Source of the DNA: RYN-230 sp963834705
GTDB lineage: Bacteria > Actinomycetota > Actinomycetes > Streptosporangiales > Streptosporangiaceae
Direction of reading: 5' to 3'
NCBI GenBank assembly: GCA_963834705.1
Contig: CAWICV010000006.1
Location: 248,001-312,000 of the forward strand
DNA length: 64,000 bases
Below the pieces are notes generated by a model. The model was given only the letters and a program-made list of their open reading frames with translations, was not told the DNA's origin and made no database searches. A program made the translations under genes and the position numbers. Of this stretch, positions 25,979 through 36,200 are shown one piece after another. Positions within the stretch are counted from its first letter, which is position 1, and each line of letters starts with the position of its first letter.

Positions 25979-26012
25979 CCGTGGCGGGTGCGGCTCGCGC
26001 TGCCCGCCACGG
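25979..26012. terminator. 10-bp inverted repeat downstream of the glycosidase gene
   Basis: CCGTGGCGGG (25979-25988) pairs with CCCGCCACGG (26003-26012) across 14 bases. It lies about 75 bases after the glycosidase stop on the reverse strand. A GGCGGC/GCCGCC stem follows nearer the gene. Both could end the transcript. Confidence 0.45.
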
Positions 26013-26084
26013 CCAGCCGCTAGCCAATCGGCGGCGCCGGCCGCCCTGTGCGGCGGGGTGGCCGGCGAACCGCCGCGCTGACTG

Positions 26085-29000
26085 CTAGCTCCCGGCCGGC
26101 GCCGGGAGCTGCAACGGGGCCAGCGTGATCTGATCGATGTTGGGTGCGGTCTCGGACCGCAGCGGCTGGCCGACGCCGTCGCCCGAATAGATGATCCCGA
26201 TCGTGGTGGAGTCGTAGTTGTACTGCGGGTTGGCGATGAGCCGGATCGTGTTCACACCCTGCCTGAGCTGGACCGGGATGGTGAGGTTGAAGAACTGATT
26301 CCAGCTGAACGTGCTGCCGAAGTTGACATGGAACGTCGGCCCGCCGTTGACGCTGATGTCCGCGGGCGCGGTCATCAGGTCGGGGTTGTAGTGGTTCGCG
26401 ACGATCTGCTGGTTGTTGGCGAACCGGACGGTCATCCCGTAGCGGCCGGCCGCCGGCGCGTGCACGGTGAACGTCAGCGAGTTGGCTGGGCCGTCGCTGA
26501 CGCCGGTGACCACGCCGCCGTTGGCCTGGCTGTAGCTGTTGTTCACCGTGGCCGTGCCGGTCAGCGCGGCGTCCTCGGCCTGGTACGTGCTGACCTCAGG
26601 CTGCGCGCCGCTGACCGGGGTGACGGTCAGCTTGTCCAGCGTCACCTCGCCGCCGTCGCCGGTGACCACGACCTTGTTGACGCCCGCGCTGAGGTACACC
26701 CGGTCGGTCCGTACCGCCCAGCCCGGTGGCGCCGCCCGGCCAGCTGCCCGGCCACCGGCAGGGTGTTGACCGCGACCTGGGCCGACGCCCGCGCTCTTGT
26801 ACCGGAACGCCAGGTCCGAGTAGCCGTCGCTGGCCGAGTAGACCCAGAAGGTCACGTTCTGGCCGCGGCCGATGTCGGCCGCCCCGGCGCCGGACTGGCC
26901 CTGCGCCCGGTAGTCCGCGGTGGCCCCGTTCAGGTCGGCCTGCTCGGCCTCGTAGACGACCGAGTTCTGGACCGCGGGGTCGTCGAGCTGCAGGTCGATC
27001 TTGTTGATGATCGCGTCGCCGTTGGTCGCGGCGCCGTTCGCGCCGGTGGTGGACAGGCTGATCTGGTGCTGGCCCGCGGTCAGGTGCACGGTGGTATCGC
27101 CGTGGTTCCAGATCACCCAGTTGTAGCCGACCGGCAGCCAGACCTGCTGCGGGCTGCCGCCGTCGACCCGGACGAAGATGTTGGTCGGGCCGGACACGTC
27201 GGAGGCGGCCGAGTCGCTGCCGTCGAAGATGGACAGGTTGTAGTCGCCGGTCTGCGGCACGTCCACGTTGAACGTGATGACCGTGCTCGACCCGGTGCGC
27301 AGGCCGCCCACGTCCTGCTCGCCCGCGGTGGCGTACCCGCCGAGGTTGGTCGGCGTGCCCTCGGTGTTGATGTTCCAGCCGGTGCCGGTCATCGTGGCCT
27401 GGGCGGCCAGGTAGCTGTGCAGCCAGGTGGCGTCGGCGGGGGTGGCCGAGCCGGTCCCGCCGGGCGCCAGGATGACCTCGTAGGCGTCCATGGTGGGCGG
27501 CACGGCCGGATTGGAGATGATCGTGCCGTCGCGCCCGTTGCCGGAGGAGTCGATCGCGGTGGCGCCGCCGGTCTCGTCGAACTTGTAGTCGGCGACGTTG
27601 CCCGCGCCCGGGCTGGCCGCCGGCCAGGGCGGCGATCTGGCTGGCGCTCAGCGCGCTGTCGTAGATCTGGAAGTCGTCGATCTCGCCGTCCAGGTAGGGG
27701 TCGGCCGGGTACTGCGACCGGCCGATCCAGTCCTGGGTGGTGTCGCCGAGGTCGGACGGGGTCAGGGTCATGTTGGTCGTTGGTGCCGACCGCCGTGCCG
27801 TTGACGTACAGCGTGCCGGTGCGTGCCGGACAGCGTCACCGCCACGTGCGACCAGGTGTTCAGCGGCAGGTTCGCCGGTGCCGTTGATCTGCTGCTCGCC
27901 GCCGGCCCCGCTGGTGGTGATGGCGAACCGGATCGGCCCGCCGCCCGCGTTGAGGGTCAGGAACATGTAGTCGTTGGTGCCGGTGCCGAAGTCGAATACC
28001 CGCGACCAGGCGGTGTTCGGCCGAGGGGTTGACCCAGGCCGAGACGGTGAAGTCGGTGATGCCCTGCATGATGCCGGACGGCAGGCTGACGTATTCGTTG
28101 TTGCCGCACAGGGACAGCGCGTTGCCGATCTTGCCCGGGACCCGCGGCCCGGTGGCGTTGCACGACGCGGCGTTGCCGCCCGCGCCGTCGCCCTGGTCGC
28201 CGCTTGGTGACCGGGAGGGTGATCGAGCCGTCCGTGCCCACCGGCACGTCCCCGTCATAGGTCCGGGTCGGCTCGGCCGCCGCGCCGGTCATGCCGCTCC
28301 AGCGGTCCTGGAAGATCGGTGGCGTGCACGGTGTGGCCGAAGATGGCCGGGGCGATGTTCTTGACCGTGACGCCCTCCGGGCCGGCCGCGCCGCCGCCCA
28401 TGATGATGCGCGCCTGCCGTTTCGCCGGGTCCAGGGTGGCCAGGCCCTGCAGCGTGTCGTCGGTGTTGCCGCCGCGGCGGGGTCACCGCGACGGTGTGGC
28501 CGGACATCGAGGAGTACCAGTTGTAGAGCCACCACTGGGCGTTCGGGATGTTCTGCTGGGCCACCGAGTCGCCCAGGGAGCCGTTGATGTTCCAGTACGG
28601 CGAGGTCGCCGTCGACCTTCGTCGGCCTCCAGCGCGGACAGCCAGGCCACCATCTGGCCCGGGCTGGTCAGCTGGTACCGGGCCGCGTACTCGTCCAGGT
28701 TGACGGGCAGGTGACGGGGCAGGCCGACGGTGGTCTCCAGCGCCCGGTAGGCGGCCACGTCGGTGCGCACGGTGGACGCGACCTGCGAGCTCGTGCCAGG
28801 TCATGACGTCGGGCAGGCAGTGGTTCGCCAGGCAGAACTGCAGGAACGAGCCGAGCGCGGCCGGGAAGAAGCCGCTGAAGTTCGGCCCGGCGATCCGGGC
28901 CTGCGGCCACAGGCCCTTGATGAAGTCGTAGGTCTGCAGCCACTCGGCCTCGAACGCGGCCAGGGTGGCGGCGTTCGTGGTCAGGCCCGCGAACCAGTTG

Positions 29001-29472
29001 CCGTCCGGCTCGTTGTACGGGACCAGGATGATGCGGTTCTTGTACGGCGACGTGAGTACCTGCTCGACCTCGGTCTTCATGTAGCCCTGGTACTGCGCGT
29101 AGGTGGTCCGCTCGTACGGGAAGTTGCGGTACACGTCGGTCATGTAGATGTAGATGTCTCCGGCCGCCGCTGGCCACGAACGGCTTGGCGATCTCCAGCG
29201 CGTCCGAGCCCGGGATGCTGCTGGCCGTCCTGCGCCTTGGTGTCCGTGGTCACCAGGCCCATGCCCTGGATCAGGTTGTTGCTCGGCACGTCCTGGTCGT
29301 AGAGCCCGTACAGGCCGCCCGACGCGCCGCCGTCGAACTGCCCGGTGTTGCTGCCCAGATCGACCACCAGGTTGTTGGGGGTGCTGGCGGCCGTAGCGGA
29401 CGGCCCTGCGCTCAGCACCAGTCCCGGTACGGCCAGGAAGATCGCCGCCGCAGCGGCCAGTTGCCGTCTCAT
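26085..29472 (-). CDS. Large secreted clan GH-A-like glycosidase with LamG and CBM6/35-type domains, broken by about 16 extra bases
   Basis: When single surplus bases are removed at about sixteen places, the reverse strand encodes one protein of about 1,123 residues. A signal peptide (MRRQLAAAAAIFLAVPGLVL, cleavage near ATAAS) leads to a catalytic region. There VPYNEPDGNWF (Glu about 153) and HLPVNLDEYA (Glu about 258) fit the acid/base and nucleophile strands of clan GH-A. A beta-sandwich follows, then a LamG/concanavalin-like domain (about 480-650) and two or three CBM6/35-like domains (VVYEAEQADLNGA; STYQAEDAALTGTA). The substrate is probably a plant or microbial polysaccharide. The last 600 bases are in one frame. 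A LacI regulator is divergent. No domain is missing and no in-frame stop remains after repair. Confidence 0.75.
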
Positions 29473-29521
29473 CTGCCACCTCTCTGTGACCGGCCCCCAG
29501 CGCTGCGCCCAGCAACCCCAC

Positions 29522-29543
29522 AGTGGAGAAGCGCTTCCCCACT
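29522..29543. promoter_or_regulatory. LacI-type operator candidate
   Basis: The 20 bases GTGGAGAAGCGCTTCCCCAC (29523-29542) form a palindrome with one mismatch. The core GAAGCGCTTC has the central CG typical of LacI-family sites. It lies 51 bases from the glycosidase start and 62 from the lacI-like start, so it can control both. Confidence 0.75.
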
Positions 29544-29604
29544 CGCCACTGTTGAGGATCTTCCTGACCGCCCGTCACGTCAAGAGCGATGGGACAATCA
29601 TGAC

Positions 29605-30636
29605 GTGACGAAACGACGCCCGGCCACACTCATCGAGGTTGCCGAACGCGCCGGGGTCTCGCTGACCACCGCGTCCAAGGCAATTAACGGCAAGAACCGG
29701 GTGTCGGAGACGACGCGGGCGCGCGTACTCGCCGCGGCGCGTGACCTCGCGTTCACGCCGAGCCCAATCGCGCGCGGCCTGACCGGCGGGCGGACCAGCA
29801 CCGTCGGGCTGATCGTCGCGGACAGCATGACGTACCGCTTCGCGGTGCCGATAATGCTCGGCGCGGAGGCCGCGTTCGGCGAGATCGATCTGTCCATGAT
29901 CACCTGCGATGCGCGCGGTGATCAGGCCCGCAGCCGGGAAATGGCCCGGATGCTGGCCGCCCGCAAGGTGGACGGCCTGCTCATCGTCGGGGACAACAAC
30001 GCGGTCACCGCGTCGGTGACCCGGCAGGTGGACGTCCCGGTGGTCTACGTGTACGGCGAGTCCGACGACCCTGGGGACGTGGTGCACATGCCGGACGACG
30101 GCGCGGGCATCGGCCTGGCCGTGGACCATCTGGCCGCCATCGGCCGGCGGCGCATCGTCCACCTGACCGGGCCCGCTGCCACCACCGCGGTCGCGTACCG
30201 GGTCGACGGCCTGGCCGCCCGGCTGCGCGAGCACCGGCTGGAACTGGCCGCCCCGGTCCGCTACGGCGAGTGGTCACAGCGCTGGGCCCGCACCGCCGCG
30301 ACCACCCTGCTGCGTCAGGATCCGGACATCGACGCGGTGCTCTGCGGCTCGGACCAGCTGGCGTCGGGCGTCCTGGTCGCCCTGGACGAACTCGGGCTGC
30401 GGGTGCCGGACGACGTCGCCGTCACCGGCTACGACAACTGGGACGTGTTCGCACTGGAGACCGAGCCCCAGCTGACCACGGTGGACATGAACCTGGAAGC
30501 GCTGGGCGCCGCCGCGGCGCGGGACCTGTTCACCATCATCGATGGCGCCGCGCCGCGGGGCGGCATCCGGCGGCACGCCTGCGAGCTCGTCATCCGCGGG
30601 TCCACCGTGGCCGGCCGCGGGGGGGCGGTGGAGTAG
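29605..30636 (+). CDS. LacI-family transcriptional regulator
   Basis: The protein has 343 residues from GTG 29605. The HTH reads TLIEVAERAGVSLTTASKAING, the classic LacI recognition region, followed by the hinge helix FTPSPIARGLTGGRTSTVG. The periplasmic-binding-like effector domain continues to the end, with FALETEPQLTTVDMN near the C-terminus. It is divergent from the secreted glycosidase with a palindromic site between them, so it most likely represses the glycosidase until a breakdown sugar binds. Confidence 0.93.
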   Translation: MTKRRPATLIEVAERAGVSLTTASKAINGKNRVSETTRARVLAAARDLAFTPSPIARGLTGGRTSTVGLIVADSMTYRFAVPIMLGAEAAFGEIDLSMITCDARGDQARSREMARMLAARKVDGLLIVGDNNAVTASVTRQVDVPVVYVYGESDDPGDVVHMPDDGAGIGLAVDHLAAIGRRRIVHLTGPAATTAVAYRVDGLAARLREHRLELAAPVRYGEWSQRWARTAATTLLRQDPDIDAVLCGSDQLASGVLVALDELGLRVPDDVAVTGYDNWDVFALETEPQLTTVDMNLEALGAAAARDLFTIIDGAAPRGGIRRHACELVIRGSTVAGRGGAVE

Positions 30637-30663
30637 CGCGGCGGCGCTGGGCGGCGGTACCCG

Positions 30664-31665
30664 CTAGACCCGGTGGTCCTCCAGGGTCTCCGGCGCGAAC
30701 AGCTCGGCCGGCTCGAACAGCCGGCTGGCCAGCCCCTGCTCATGCGAGTAGCGCAGGAACGTGCGCAGCGTGTGCTCGTTCTCCGTGGTCAGGCCGTAGC
30801 TCCAGAAGTCCGTGCCCATCACCTGCTGGGTGCGTTCCAGGTCGGCGTACAGCCAGGGCAGCAGGTACCGGGTGGCGGCGGTTTCCGCCATCCTGGCCGC
30901 GGTCAGCGCCCTGGCCTCCTCGAACGCCTGGTAGAGGGACCGGGCCAGCCAGGGCCAGCGCTGGTACACGTCCCGGCGCAGCACGACCACGTGCATGACC
31001 GGGAAGATCCTGGTGCCGGCGTAGTACTCCTCTTCGGCGGCCCGCGGATCTGCGAACAGCCGGGCCACCCGCGGGTCGCCCGCGGCGAACGGCCGCGGGG
31101 TACGCGGGCTGTACAGCGCGTCGATGCCGCCGTCGGCGAGCATCCCGGCCAGCGTCTGGCCGGCCGGGATCGGCGTGATCTCCACCCCGGGCGGCACGCC
31201 ATGCGCGACCTTGTCGGTCCGGCCGGGCTGGTGCAGGCCACCGGTGCGGTACCGGACCGCCGCCACTGGCAGGCCATGCCGCTCGGCCAGGATGCCGCGG
31301 ATCCACACCGCCGCGGTCAGCTGGTACTCCGGCACACCGACCTGGCGCCCGGCCAGGTCCGCGGGCTCGGTGATGCCGCGGCCGGTGTGGATGTAGATGC
31401 CGTTGTGCCGGAACGCCCGGGACGGGAACACCGGGATGGCCACGAACGGCGCGTCACCATCGCCGTCCAGGCTGAGCACGTACGAGGACAGCGACAGCTC
31501 GGCGGCCCCGAACTCGCGGAACCTCAGCATCCGGAAGAAGGTCTCTTCGACCGGCAGGGTCAGGTAGGTGAGATCGACCCCGGCCGGCCGGACGTCACCC
31601 TGGGCCAGCGGCAGCGTCCGGTCGTAGTCCCAGCAGGCCAGGGTCAGCGGCACGCGCAGGCTCAT
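30664..31665 (-). CDS. 4,5-dihydroxyphthalate-decarboxylase-like protein (substrate-binding fold)
   Basis: The protein has 333 residues, with AAGGAG before ATG 31665. The sequence LACWDYDRTLPLAQGDVRP, then LPVEETFFRMLRFREF, IYIHTGRGI and IDALYSPRTPRPF matches the family annotated as 4,5-dihydroxyphthalate decarboxylase. This family has the periplasmic-binding-protein fold without a secretion signal. Members act on aromatic or related acids. No phthalate dioxygenase or other aromatic catabolic gene is adjacent, so the substrate is uncertain. It is convergent with lacI. Confidence 0.82.
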   Translation of the reverse strand: MSLRVPLTLACWDYDRTLPLAQGDVRPAGVDLTYLTLPVEETFFRMLRFREFGAAELSLSSYVLSLDGDGDAPFVAIPVFPSRAFRHNGIYIHTGRGITEPADLAGRQVGVPEYQLTAAVWIRGILAERHGLPVAAVRYRTGGLHQPGRTDKVAHGVPPGVEITPIPAGQTLAGMLADGGIDALYSPRTPRPFAAGDPRVARLFADPRAAEEEYYAGTRIFPVMHVVVLRRDVYQRWPWLARSLYQAFEEARALTAARMAETAATRYLLPWLYADLERTQQVMGTDFWSYGLTTENEHTLRTFLRYSHEQGLASRLFEPAELFAPETLEDHRV

Positions 31666-31816
31666 CGGGCTCCTTAGGCGAAGTCCCCAACACCTTTATA
31701 TGCCGGGCGGGCGCCTACCGCGCCGCGGTCCTTCTCAACGCCACCATCGTCTGGACCAGGACTTTGTCAGGCACGCCCTAGCGTGCAGAAAAATTCTCGG
31801 GAGGATTTCGACGGCG

Positions 31817-32503
31817 GTGTCGGATTGGGTCGGTGGTGTTCGTAGCAGTAGTGGAGCCGCCCAACGGGCGGCGGCGCGAAGGCAGGGGAGTAACACCGGG
31901 AACACCACACTGACTGTCGATTTCTTCTGCAGCATCGACGGCTACGGCATGGCCAAGGGCTGGCCCGGATACTGGGGCAAGGAAGGCCCCGAGCTGATCG
32001 AGGACCGGGTGCGCACCTTCACGCAGGACCAGGTGCTCGTTTTCGGCGCGACGACGTTCCGGCAGTTCCGGGAGCTCGTGACCATGTTCGACGAGCCGTA
32101 CTACGACAGCCTGAACGAGCTGCCGAAGCTCGTGTTCTCCAGCACGCTCGAAGAGCCGCTCGGATGGCAGAACTCGACGGTGATCAACGAGGACGCGGTG
32201 ACCGCGATCGAGCGCCTGAAGCGCACCACGGGCGTCCCGATGCGATCGCACGGCAGCATCTCGTTGAACCGCTCTCTGCTCGCCGCCGGCCTCGTCGACC
32301 GGATCGAGGTCATGATGTTCCCGGTCATCTCGGGCCGCGCTGGCGAGGCAGCGCTCTTCCACGACGGAGCGGAGTTCGATCTGGACCTCATCGAGTCCAC
32401 CGTGCTCGATGGCCGTACACACAAGCTCGTCTACGCCCCGCACCTTCACCAAGGAATCCCCGAAGGGGTCGGGCCGCAGCTCCGAAACGCGGATCAGGCA
32501 TAA
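31817..32503 (+). CDS. Dihydrofolate-reductase-like (RibD C-terminal domain) family protein
   Basis: The conserved part starts at about 31905: LTVDFFCSIDGYGMAKGWPG, then VLVFGATTFRQF, PKLVFSSTL, HGSISLNRSLLAAGLVDRI and FPVISGR. This is the DHFR/RibD-C NADPH-binding fold of stand-alone oxidoreductases. The start is uncertain. GTG 31817 is the last in-frame normal start before the domain, but AGGGGAG at about 31884 suggests an unusual start closer to it. The 5' flank is less GC-rich than the surroundings. The small gene at 32530 follows in the same direction. Confidence 0.8.
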   Translation: MSDWVGGVRSSSGAAQRAAARRQGSNTGNTTLTVDFFCSIDGYGMAKGWPGYWGKEGPELIEDRVRTFTQDQVLVFGATTFRQFRELVTMFDEPYYDSLNELPKLVFSSTLEEPLGWQNSTVINEDAVTAIERLKRTTGVPMRSHGSISLNRSLLAAGLVDRIEVMMFPVISGRAGEAALFHDGAEFDLDLIESTVLDGRTHKLVYAPHLHQGIPEGVGPQLRNADQA

Positions 32504-32529
32504 CAGGACAGGGAAGAGAGGCCTTGAGC

Positions 32530-32757
32530 ATGCAGTATCTGATTTCCGTGATCCACGACCAGGCTGGCCTCGCCACCCCGGATGAGCATGCTGCGATCGA
32601 CGTCTTACACGAGGCGCTGCTGAACCTGCTGGCCGACGGCCGGAACTTCGACGCGGTCGAGGCGGCCGCGCGGCAGCACAAACTGAACTCGCTACCGGCG
32701 GTCTCGGTGCACGAGGCGTCGGCGGGCAGCGCCGCCGCCCCGGACCGGACAGCCTGA
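32530..32757 (+). CDS. Short protein with a YCII-like N-terminus
   Basis: The protein has 75 residues from ATG 32530. The first 25 residues (MQYLISVIHDQAGLATPDEH) resemble the start of YCII-domain proteins. The rest (LHEALLNLLADGRNFDAVEAA) does not continue that domain. This could be a YCII gene cut short and fused to other coding sequence, or a distinct small protein. It follows the DHFR-like gene by 27 bases and may be co-transcribed. Confidence 0.5.
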   Translation: MQYLISVIHDQAGLATPDEHAAIDVLHEALLNLLADGRNFDAVEAAARQHKLNSLPAVSVHEASAGSAAAPDRTA

Positions 32758-32807
32758 CCGGGTCGGCTACCGCAGCCGAGCCGGGCCGCCCGCGATCAGC
32801 GCGGCGG

Positions 32808-34782
32808 TCAACCAGAACGACCTGTCTGTGGTACAGGTGCTCCGGTCACTGCCTTCGCCGGCCGGCTGACCGGTCCGGGTCCGCAGACGAAGGTCGCGTA
32901 CGGAACTGGACGGGGCTGCGGGAGCTGGGGCTGCCTGGTGCAGTGCGACTCGAGCCACCGCACCCGCGGGTCCGGGCCGGGCGGTGACACCGGCAGCACG
33001 AACGCCCGCACGTAGCCGCGGCTGATGTCGGCCTGCAGCGTGGCCAGCGTCGGGGCGGGCACATTGCCGAGGTAGCCGCCGATAGGCAGCACCTCCCGGC
33101 CGCTGTACAGGATGTAGTTCTGCGCGAGCCCGGACGTGTCGGTGCCGAACAGGGCGTCACCGGGTGGCGTCTGGAGTTCTAGCCGCTGGACCGCGCTGGT
33201 GAGGGCGGGCGCGGCGGCGGCCAGGAGCGTGGTTAATGTGCGCGGTCTTCGCCGACTCGAACGGGGTGTCAAACGGGCCTAGCCCGCGGATGACGCAGCT
33301 CACCGACGCCGCCGCGGGCAGCAGGAGCACGGCGGCACCGGCGAACGCGACCGCGGTCAGGTGCCCGCCCTTGCCTGACGCGGGCAGCAGCAGCTGCGCG
33401 GCGGCGGCCGCCGCCACGACCAGCGCCACCAGGGTGAGCAGGACCGGGCCGGATGCCGTCCCGGAGATCAGGTAGGCGCCGTAGCCGACGCAGCCGAGCA
33501 CCGTCGCGGCGACGATCAGGCGCACCCTGGCCGGCCAGGGGCGAGGTCCGCACGCGGCGATGCCGGTGCCGCACAGGGCGGCGACCGCGGGGATGAGCGC
33601 CGCGACGTAGTACGAGTTCAGGTAGGTGCCGACGCTGAAGAAGACCGCGAGGACCAGCCACCAGCCGCCCCACAGCACGACGGCGGCGCGCAGCGGGTCG
33701 CGCCTGCCCCGGCGGCGCCGGGAGATGAGCACGGCCAGCGCTGCGACGACGGCCGCCGGCAGCAGCCAGCCGCTGTCGGCCGCGAACGGGCCGGCCAGCA
33801 GCCGGTGCCAGCTCGGCTTGATGCCTATGGTCTCGGCGGTGAGCAACCGCCCGCTCTTTACGGCCGCCGCCAGCAGCGGCGAGGGCGGCCCGGCGACCCT
33901 TACCCAGTTCCCGGTCAGCCGGCCCAGGCCGTTGTAGTCGAAGACCTGCGTATACACCGAGTCGTTCGCACTGCCGTCCACGTAGGGCCGGTCGGGGGAC
34001 GGGACCAGCGAGACCGCGGTCATCCAGGAGAGGGAGACCACTGCGGTGACCAGCCCGGCCAGCGCGACGTGCGCGCACCGGGTACGCAGTTTCGCCGCGG
34101 GCGCGGCGAGCAGGTAGGCGGCGGCCAGCGCGGGCAGGGCCAGCCAGGCCTGGATCATCTTCGCCTGGAACGCCAGGCCGACCCAGACGCCGGCCAGCAG
34201 CAGCTGCGGCAGCGACCCGGTGAGCAGCGCAGCGGACGTGGCGTCGGCGGCGAGCACCAGCAGCAGGATCAGCAGCGAGTCCGATACGTTGCCGCGGCTC
34301 AGCAGCACGGTGATGGGCGTGACGGCGAGCACCGCCGCGGCGATCAGGCCGGCCGCGGGTCCGGCCAGCCGGCGGACCGCCCGGTACAGCACCAGGATGG
34401 TGAGCACGCCCTCGACCACCTGCGGCAGGACCAGCGCCCAGATGTGAAAGCCGAAGACCCGCAGCGACAGGGCCTGCACCCAGAGCGCGCCTGGCAGCTT
34501 GTCGACGGTGACGGTCCCGGCTGGATCGAACGCCCCGAAGATGAAGTCGTGCCAGCTTTCCGACATGCTGCGGGCCGCCGCGCCGTAGAACGACTCGACG
34601 CTGGCGCCGGCCATTCCCCAGCCGTACGCGACCACCGCGACGACGGCGATGGCGAGCAGCGCCGGCCGGGCCCAAGCGGGCTGATCCGGGGGCGAGCGCC
34701 ACGGCGTCAGGAAGCGGCGCCAGCGAGGTGCTCCTAATGCAGGCGCTGATGCTCTGTCCGGGATCGTTTCCATTTCCGGCAC
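32808..34782 (-). CDS. Membrane glycosyltransferase, GT39/ArnT-like, split by one extra base
   Basis: The N-terminal 510 residues (ATG 34782) hold about eleven membrane helices. The early acidic region GASVESFYGAAARSMSESWHD and VDKLPGALWVQALSLRVFG fit lipid-linked-sugar mannosyltransferases of the PMT/ArnT group. After FESAKT the C-terminal domain continues in another frame (TLTTLLAAAAPALTSAVQRL, then LYSGREVLPIGGYLG) to 32808. One surplus base near 33236-33246 explains the break, and repair gives 657 residues. Such enzymes glycosylate proteins or envelope lipids using polyprenyl-phosphate sugars. No other glycosylation gene is adjacent. Confidence 0.85.
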
Positions 34783-34855
34783 CTGCTCAGTATGGCGGGA
34801 AGCGCGTGTCGCGTCTGCCTGGCGCCCAGGGCCCGGCCGCGTTCGAGGTAAAATC

Positions 34856-34881
34856 CGGATAACACTTGATTCATTTATCCG
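34856..34881. promoter_or_regulatory. Inverted repeat CGGATAA...TTATCCG in an AT-rich spacer
   Basis: CGGATAA (34856-34862) and TTATCCG (34875-34881) flank 12 bases inside the AT-richest part of the spacer between the GNAT gene and the glycosyltransferase gene. It could be an operator/promoter region for the glycosyltransferase or the end of the GNAT transcript. Confidence 0.4.
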
Positions 34882-34958
34882 TATCCAGGGCGCCTTTTCA
34901 ATGAGTGCCCGAAGCGCGGCGGCTGGACTGGCGCCGGACGGGTGCCAGTTGCCAGGTC

Positions 34959-35426
34959 TCAGGCCAGCCGCAGGGTCAGGAACGTGTTGTCCGGGCTGGG
35001 CTGGTAGCCGCCGAACGGGCCGCAGGCAGTGAAGCCAGCGCTGGCGTAGAGGGCGCGGGCGGGCCCGAACGCCGCCACCGTGCCGGTTTCCAGGCTCACC
35101 CGGCGCATGCCGCGGTCGCGGGCCAGCGCGATGAGGTGGCCGAGCATGACCCGGCCGATGCCCCGGCCGCGGGCCGCTTCGGCGGTATGCATGGACTTGA
35201 TCTCGCCGTGTGTCTCGTCCAGCTGGTGCAGCGCGCCCACCGCGAGCAGCTCACCGCCGGCCCGGTAGCTGCAGAACGTGATGGCCGGGCCGAGCAGAGC
35301 GTCGATGTCCAGCGCATAGGCGTGCTCGGCCGGGGTGTGGGCGTGGGCGAACGCGAGATGCCGCTGCAGCATGGCCTGGACATCGGCGGCCCGCGGGTCA
35401 TCGACCGCGATCTCACCGTCCAGCAC
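34959..35426 (-). CDS. GNAT-family N-acetyltransferase
   Basis: The protein has 155 residues from GTG 35426. The acetyl-CoA pyrophosphate loop is ARGRGIGRVMLGHLI (motif A, Q/RxxGxG/A). Motif B is ARALYASAGFTACGPFGGY. IKSMHTAEAARGRG marks the fold-typical beta4. It resembles small-molecule acetyltransferases such as the PhnO/YafP group. The substrate is unknown. It ends with a short LRLA tail. Confidence 0.85.
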   Translation of the reverse strand: MLDGEIAVDDPRAADVQAMLQRHLAFAHAHTPAEHAYALDIDALLGPAITFCSYRAGGELLAVGALHQLDETHGEIKSMHTAEAARGRGIGRVMLGHLIALARDRGMRRVSLETGTVAAFGPARALYASAGFTACGPFGGYQPSPDNTFLTLRLA

Positions 35427-35477
35427 GGCACCACGGTACGCGACGGCAGAGCGAACGGTCTGGCTGACCGCGGGCGG

Positions 35478-36200
35478 TCAGACGAGCAGTTGCGCGCCTT
35501 CGTCGTGCAGCACGGTTCCGGTGATGAACTCGTCGCTGATCAGGAACGCTACGGCGTTGCCGATGTCGCTGGGCCGCCCGATCCGTTTACCGGGCAGCCG
35601 CGCGGCCATGTCGGCCAGCCGCGCCTGCTTGGCCTCCGGGGTGGCCAGCTGATCCCAGACCGGGGTGTCCACCCAGCCCGGGGAGATCGCGTTGACCCGG
35701 ATCGGCGCAAGTTCCAGCGCCAGCGCCCGGACCATGGCTTCGAGCGCGCCGTTGACCGTGGCCGCCAGCAGCCCGCCGGAGGCGGGCCGGTGCGCGGCGA
35801 CGCCCGAGGTGAACGTGATGCTCCCGGTCCCGGTGAGCCGCTTCGCGGCCTGCTGGGCCGCCAGCAAGGGTCCGGTCAGCTTGGACCGGACCGCGCGCAT
35901 GATCTGATCGTCGGTCAGCGTGACGGCCGGCCCGTAGGGCAGATCGGCCGCCGTTACCACCAGGTGGCTGACCGCGCGGACCTGATCGAAGAGGCTCTCG
36001 ATCTGGGCCCGGTCGCCGATGTCCGCAGCCACGGCGGTAACCCGCTCGGGGCAGCCGAGCTCCGCGCTGGCCGCGTCGAGCCGGGCCGGCGACCGGCCGG
36101 CGATGATCACCTCGGCCCCGTCGGCCAGGCAACGGTGGGCCACGGCCAGCCCAATGCCCGAGCTGCCTCCGATGATCACCACGGTGTCGGCTGTGTTCAT
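35478..36200 (-). CDS. Short-chain dehydrogenase/reductase lacking the catalytic Tyr/Lys
   Basis: The protein has 240 residues from ATG 36200. The NAD(P)-binding motif VVIIGGSSGIGLAVA and the serine-containing strand ITFTSG are normal. Where YxxxK is expected it reads SGGLLAATVNGALEAM, with neither Tyr nor Lys. This divergent subgroup keeps the Rossmann fold and the PGWVDTP segment. It may use other residues or have a non-catalytic role. It overlaps the upstream MarR gene by 4 bases (ATGA), so the two form an operon. Confidence 0.85.
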   Translation of the reverse strand: MNTADTVVIIGGSSGIGLAVAHRCLADGAEVIIAGRSPARLDAASAELGCPERVTAVAADIGDRAQIESLFDQVRAVSHLVVTAADLPYGPAVTLTDDQIMRAVRSKLTGPLLAAQQAAKRLTGTGSITFTSGVAAHRPASGGLLAATVNGALEAMVRALALELAPIRVNAISPGWVDTPVWDQLATPEAKQARLADMAARLPGKRIGRPSDIGNAVAFLISDEFITGTVLHDEGAQLLV

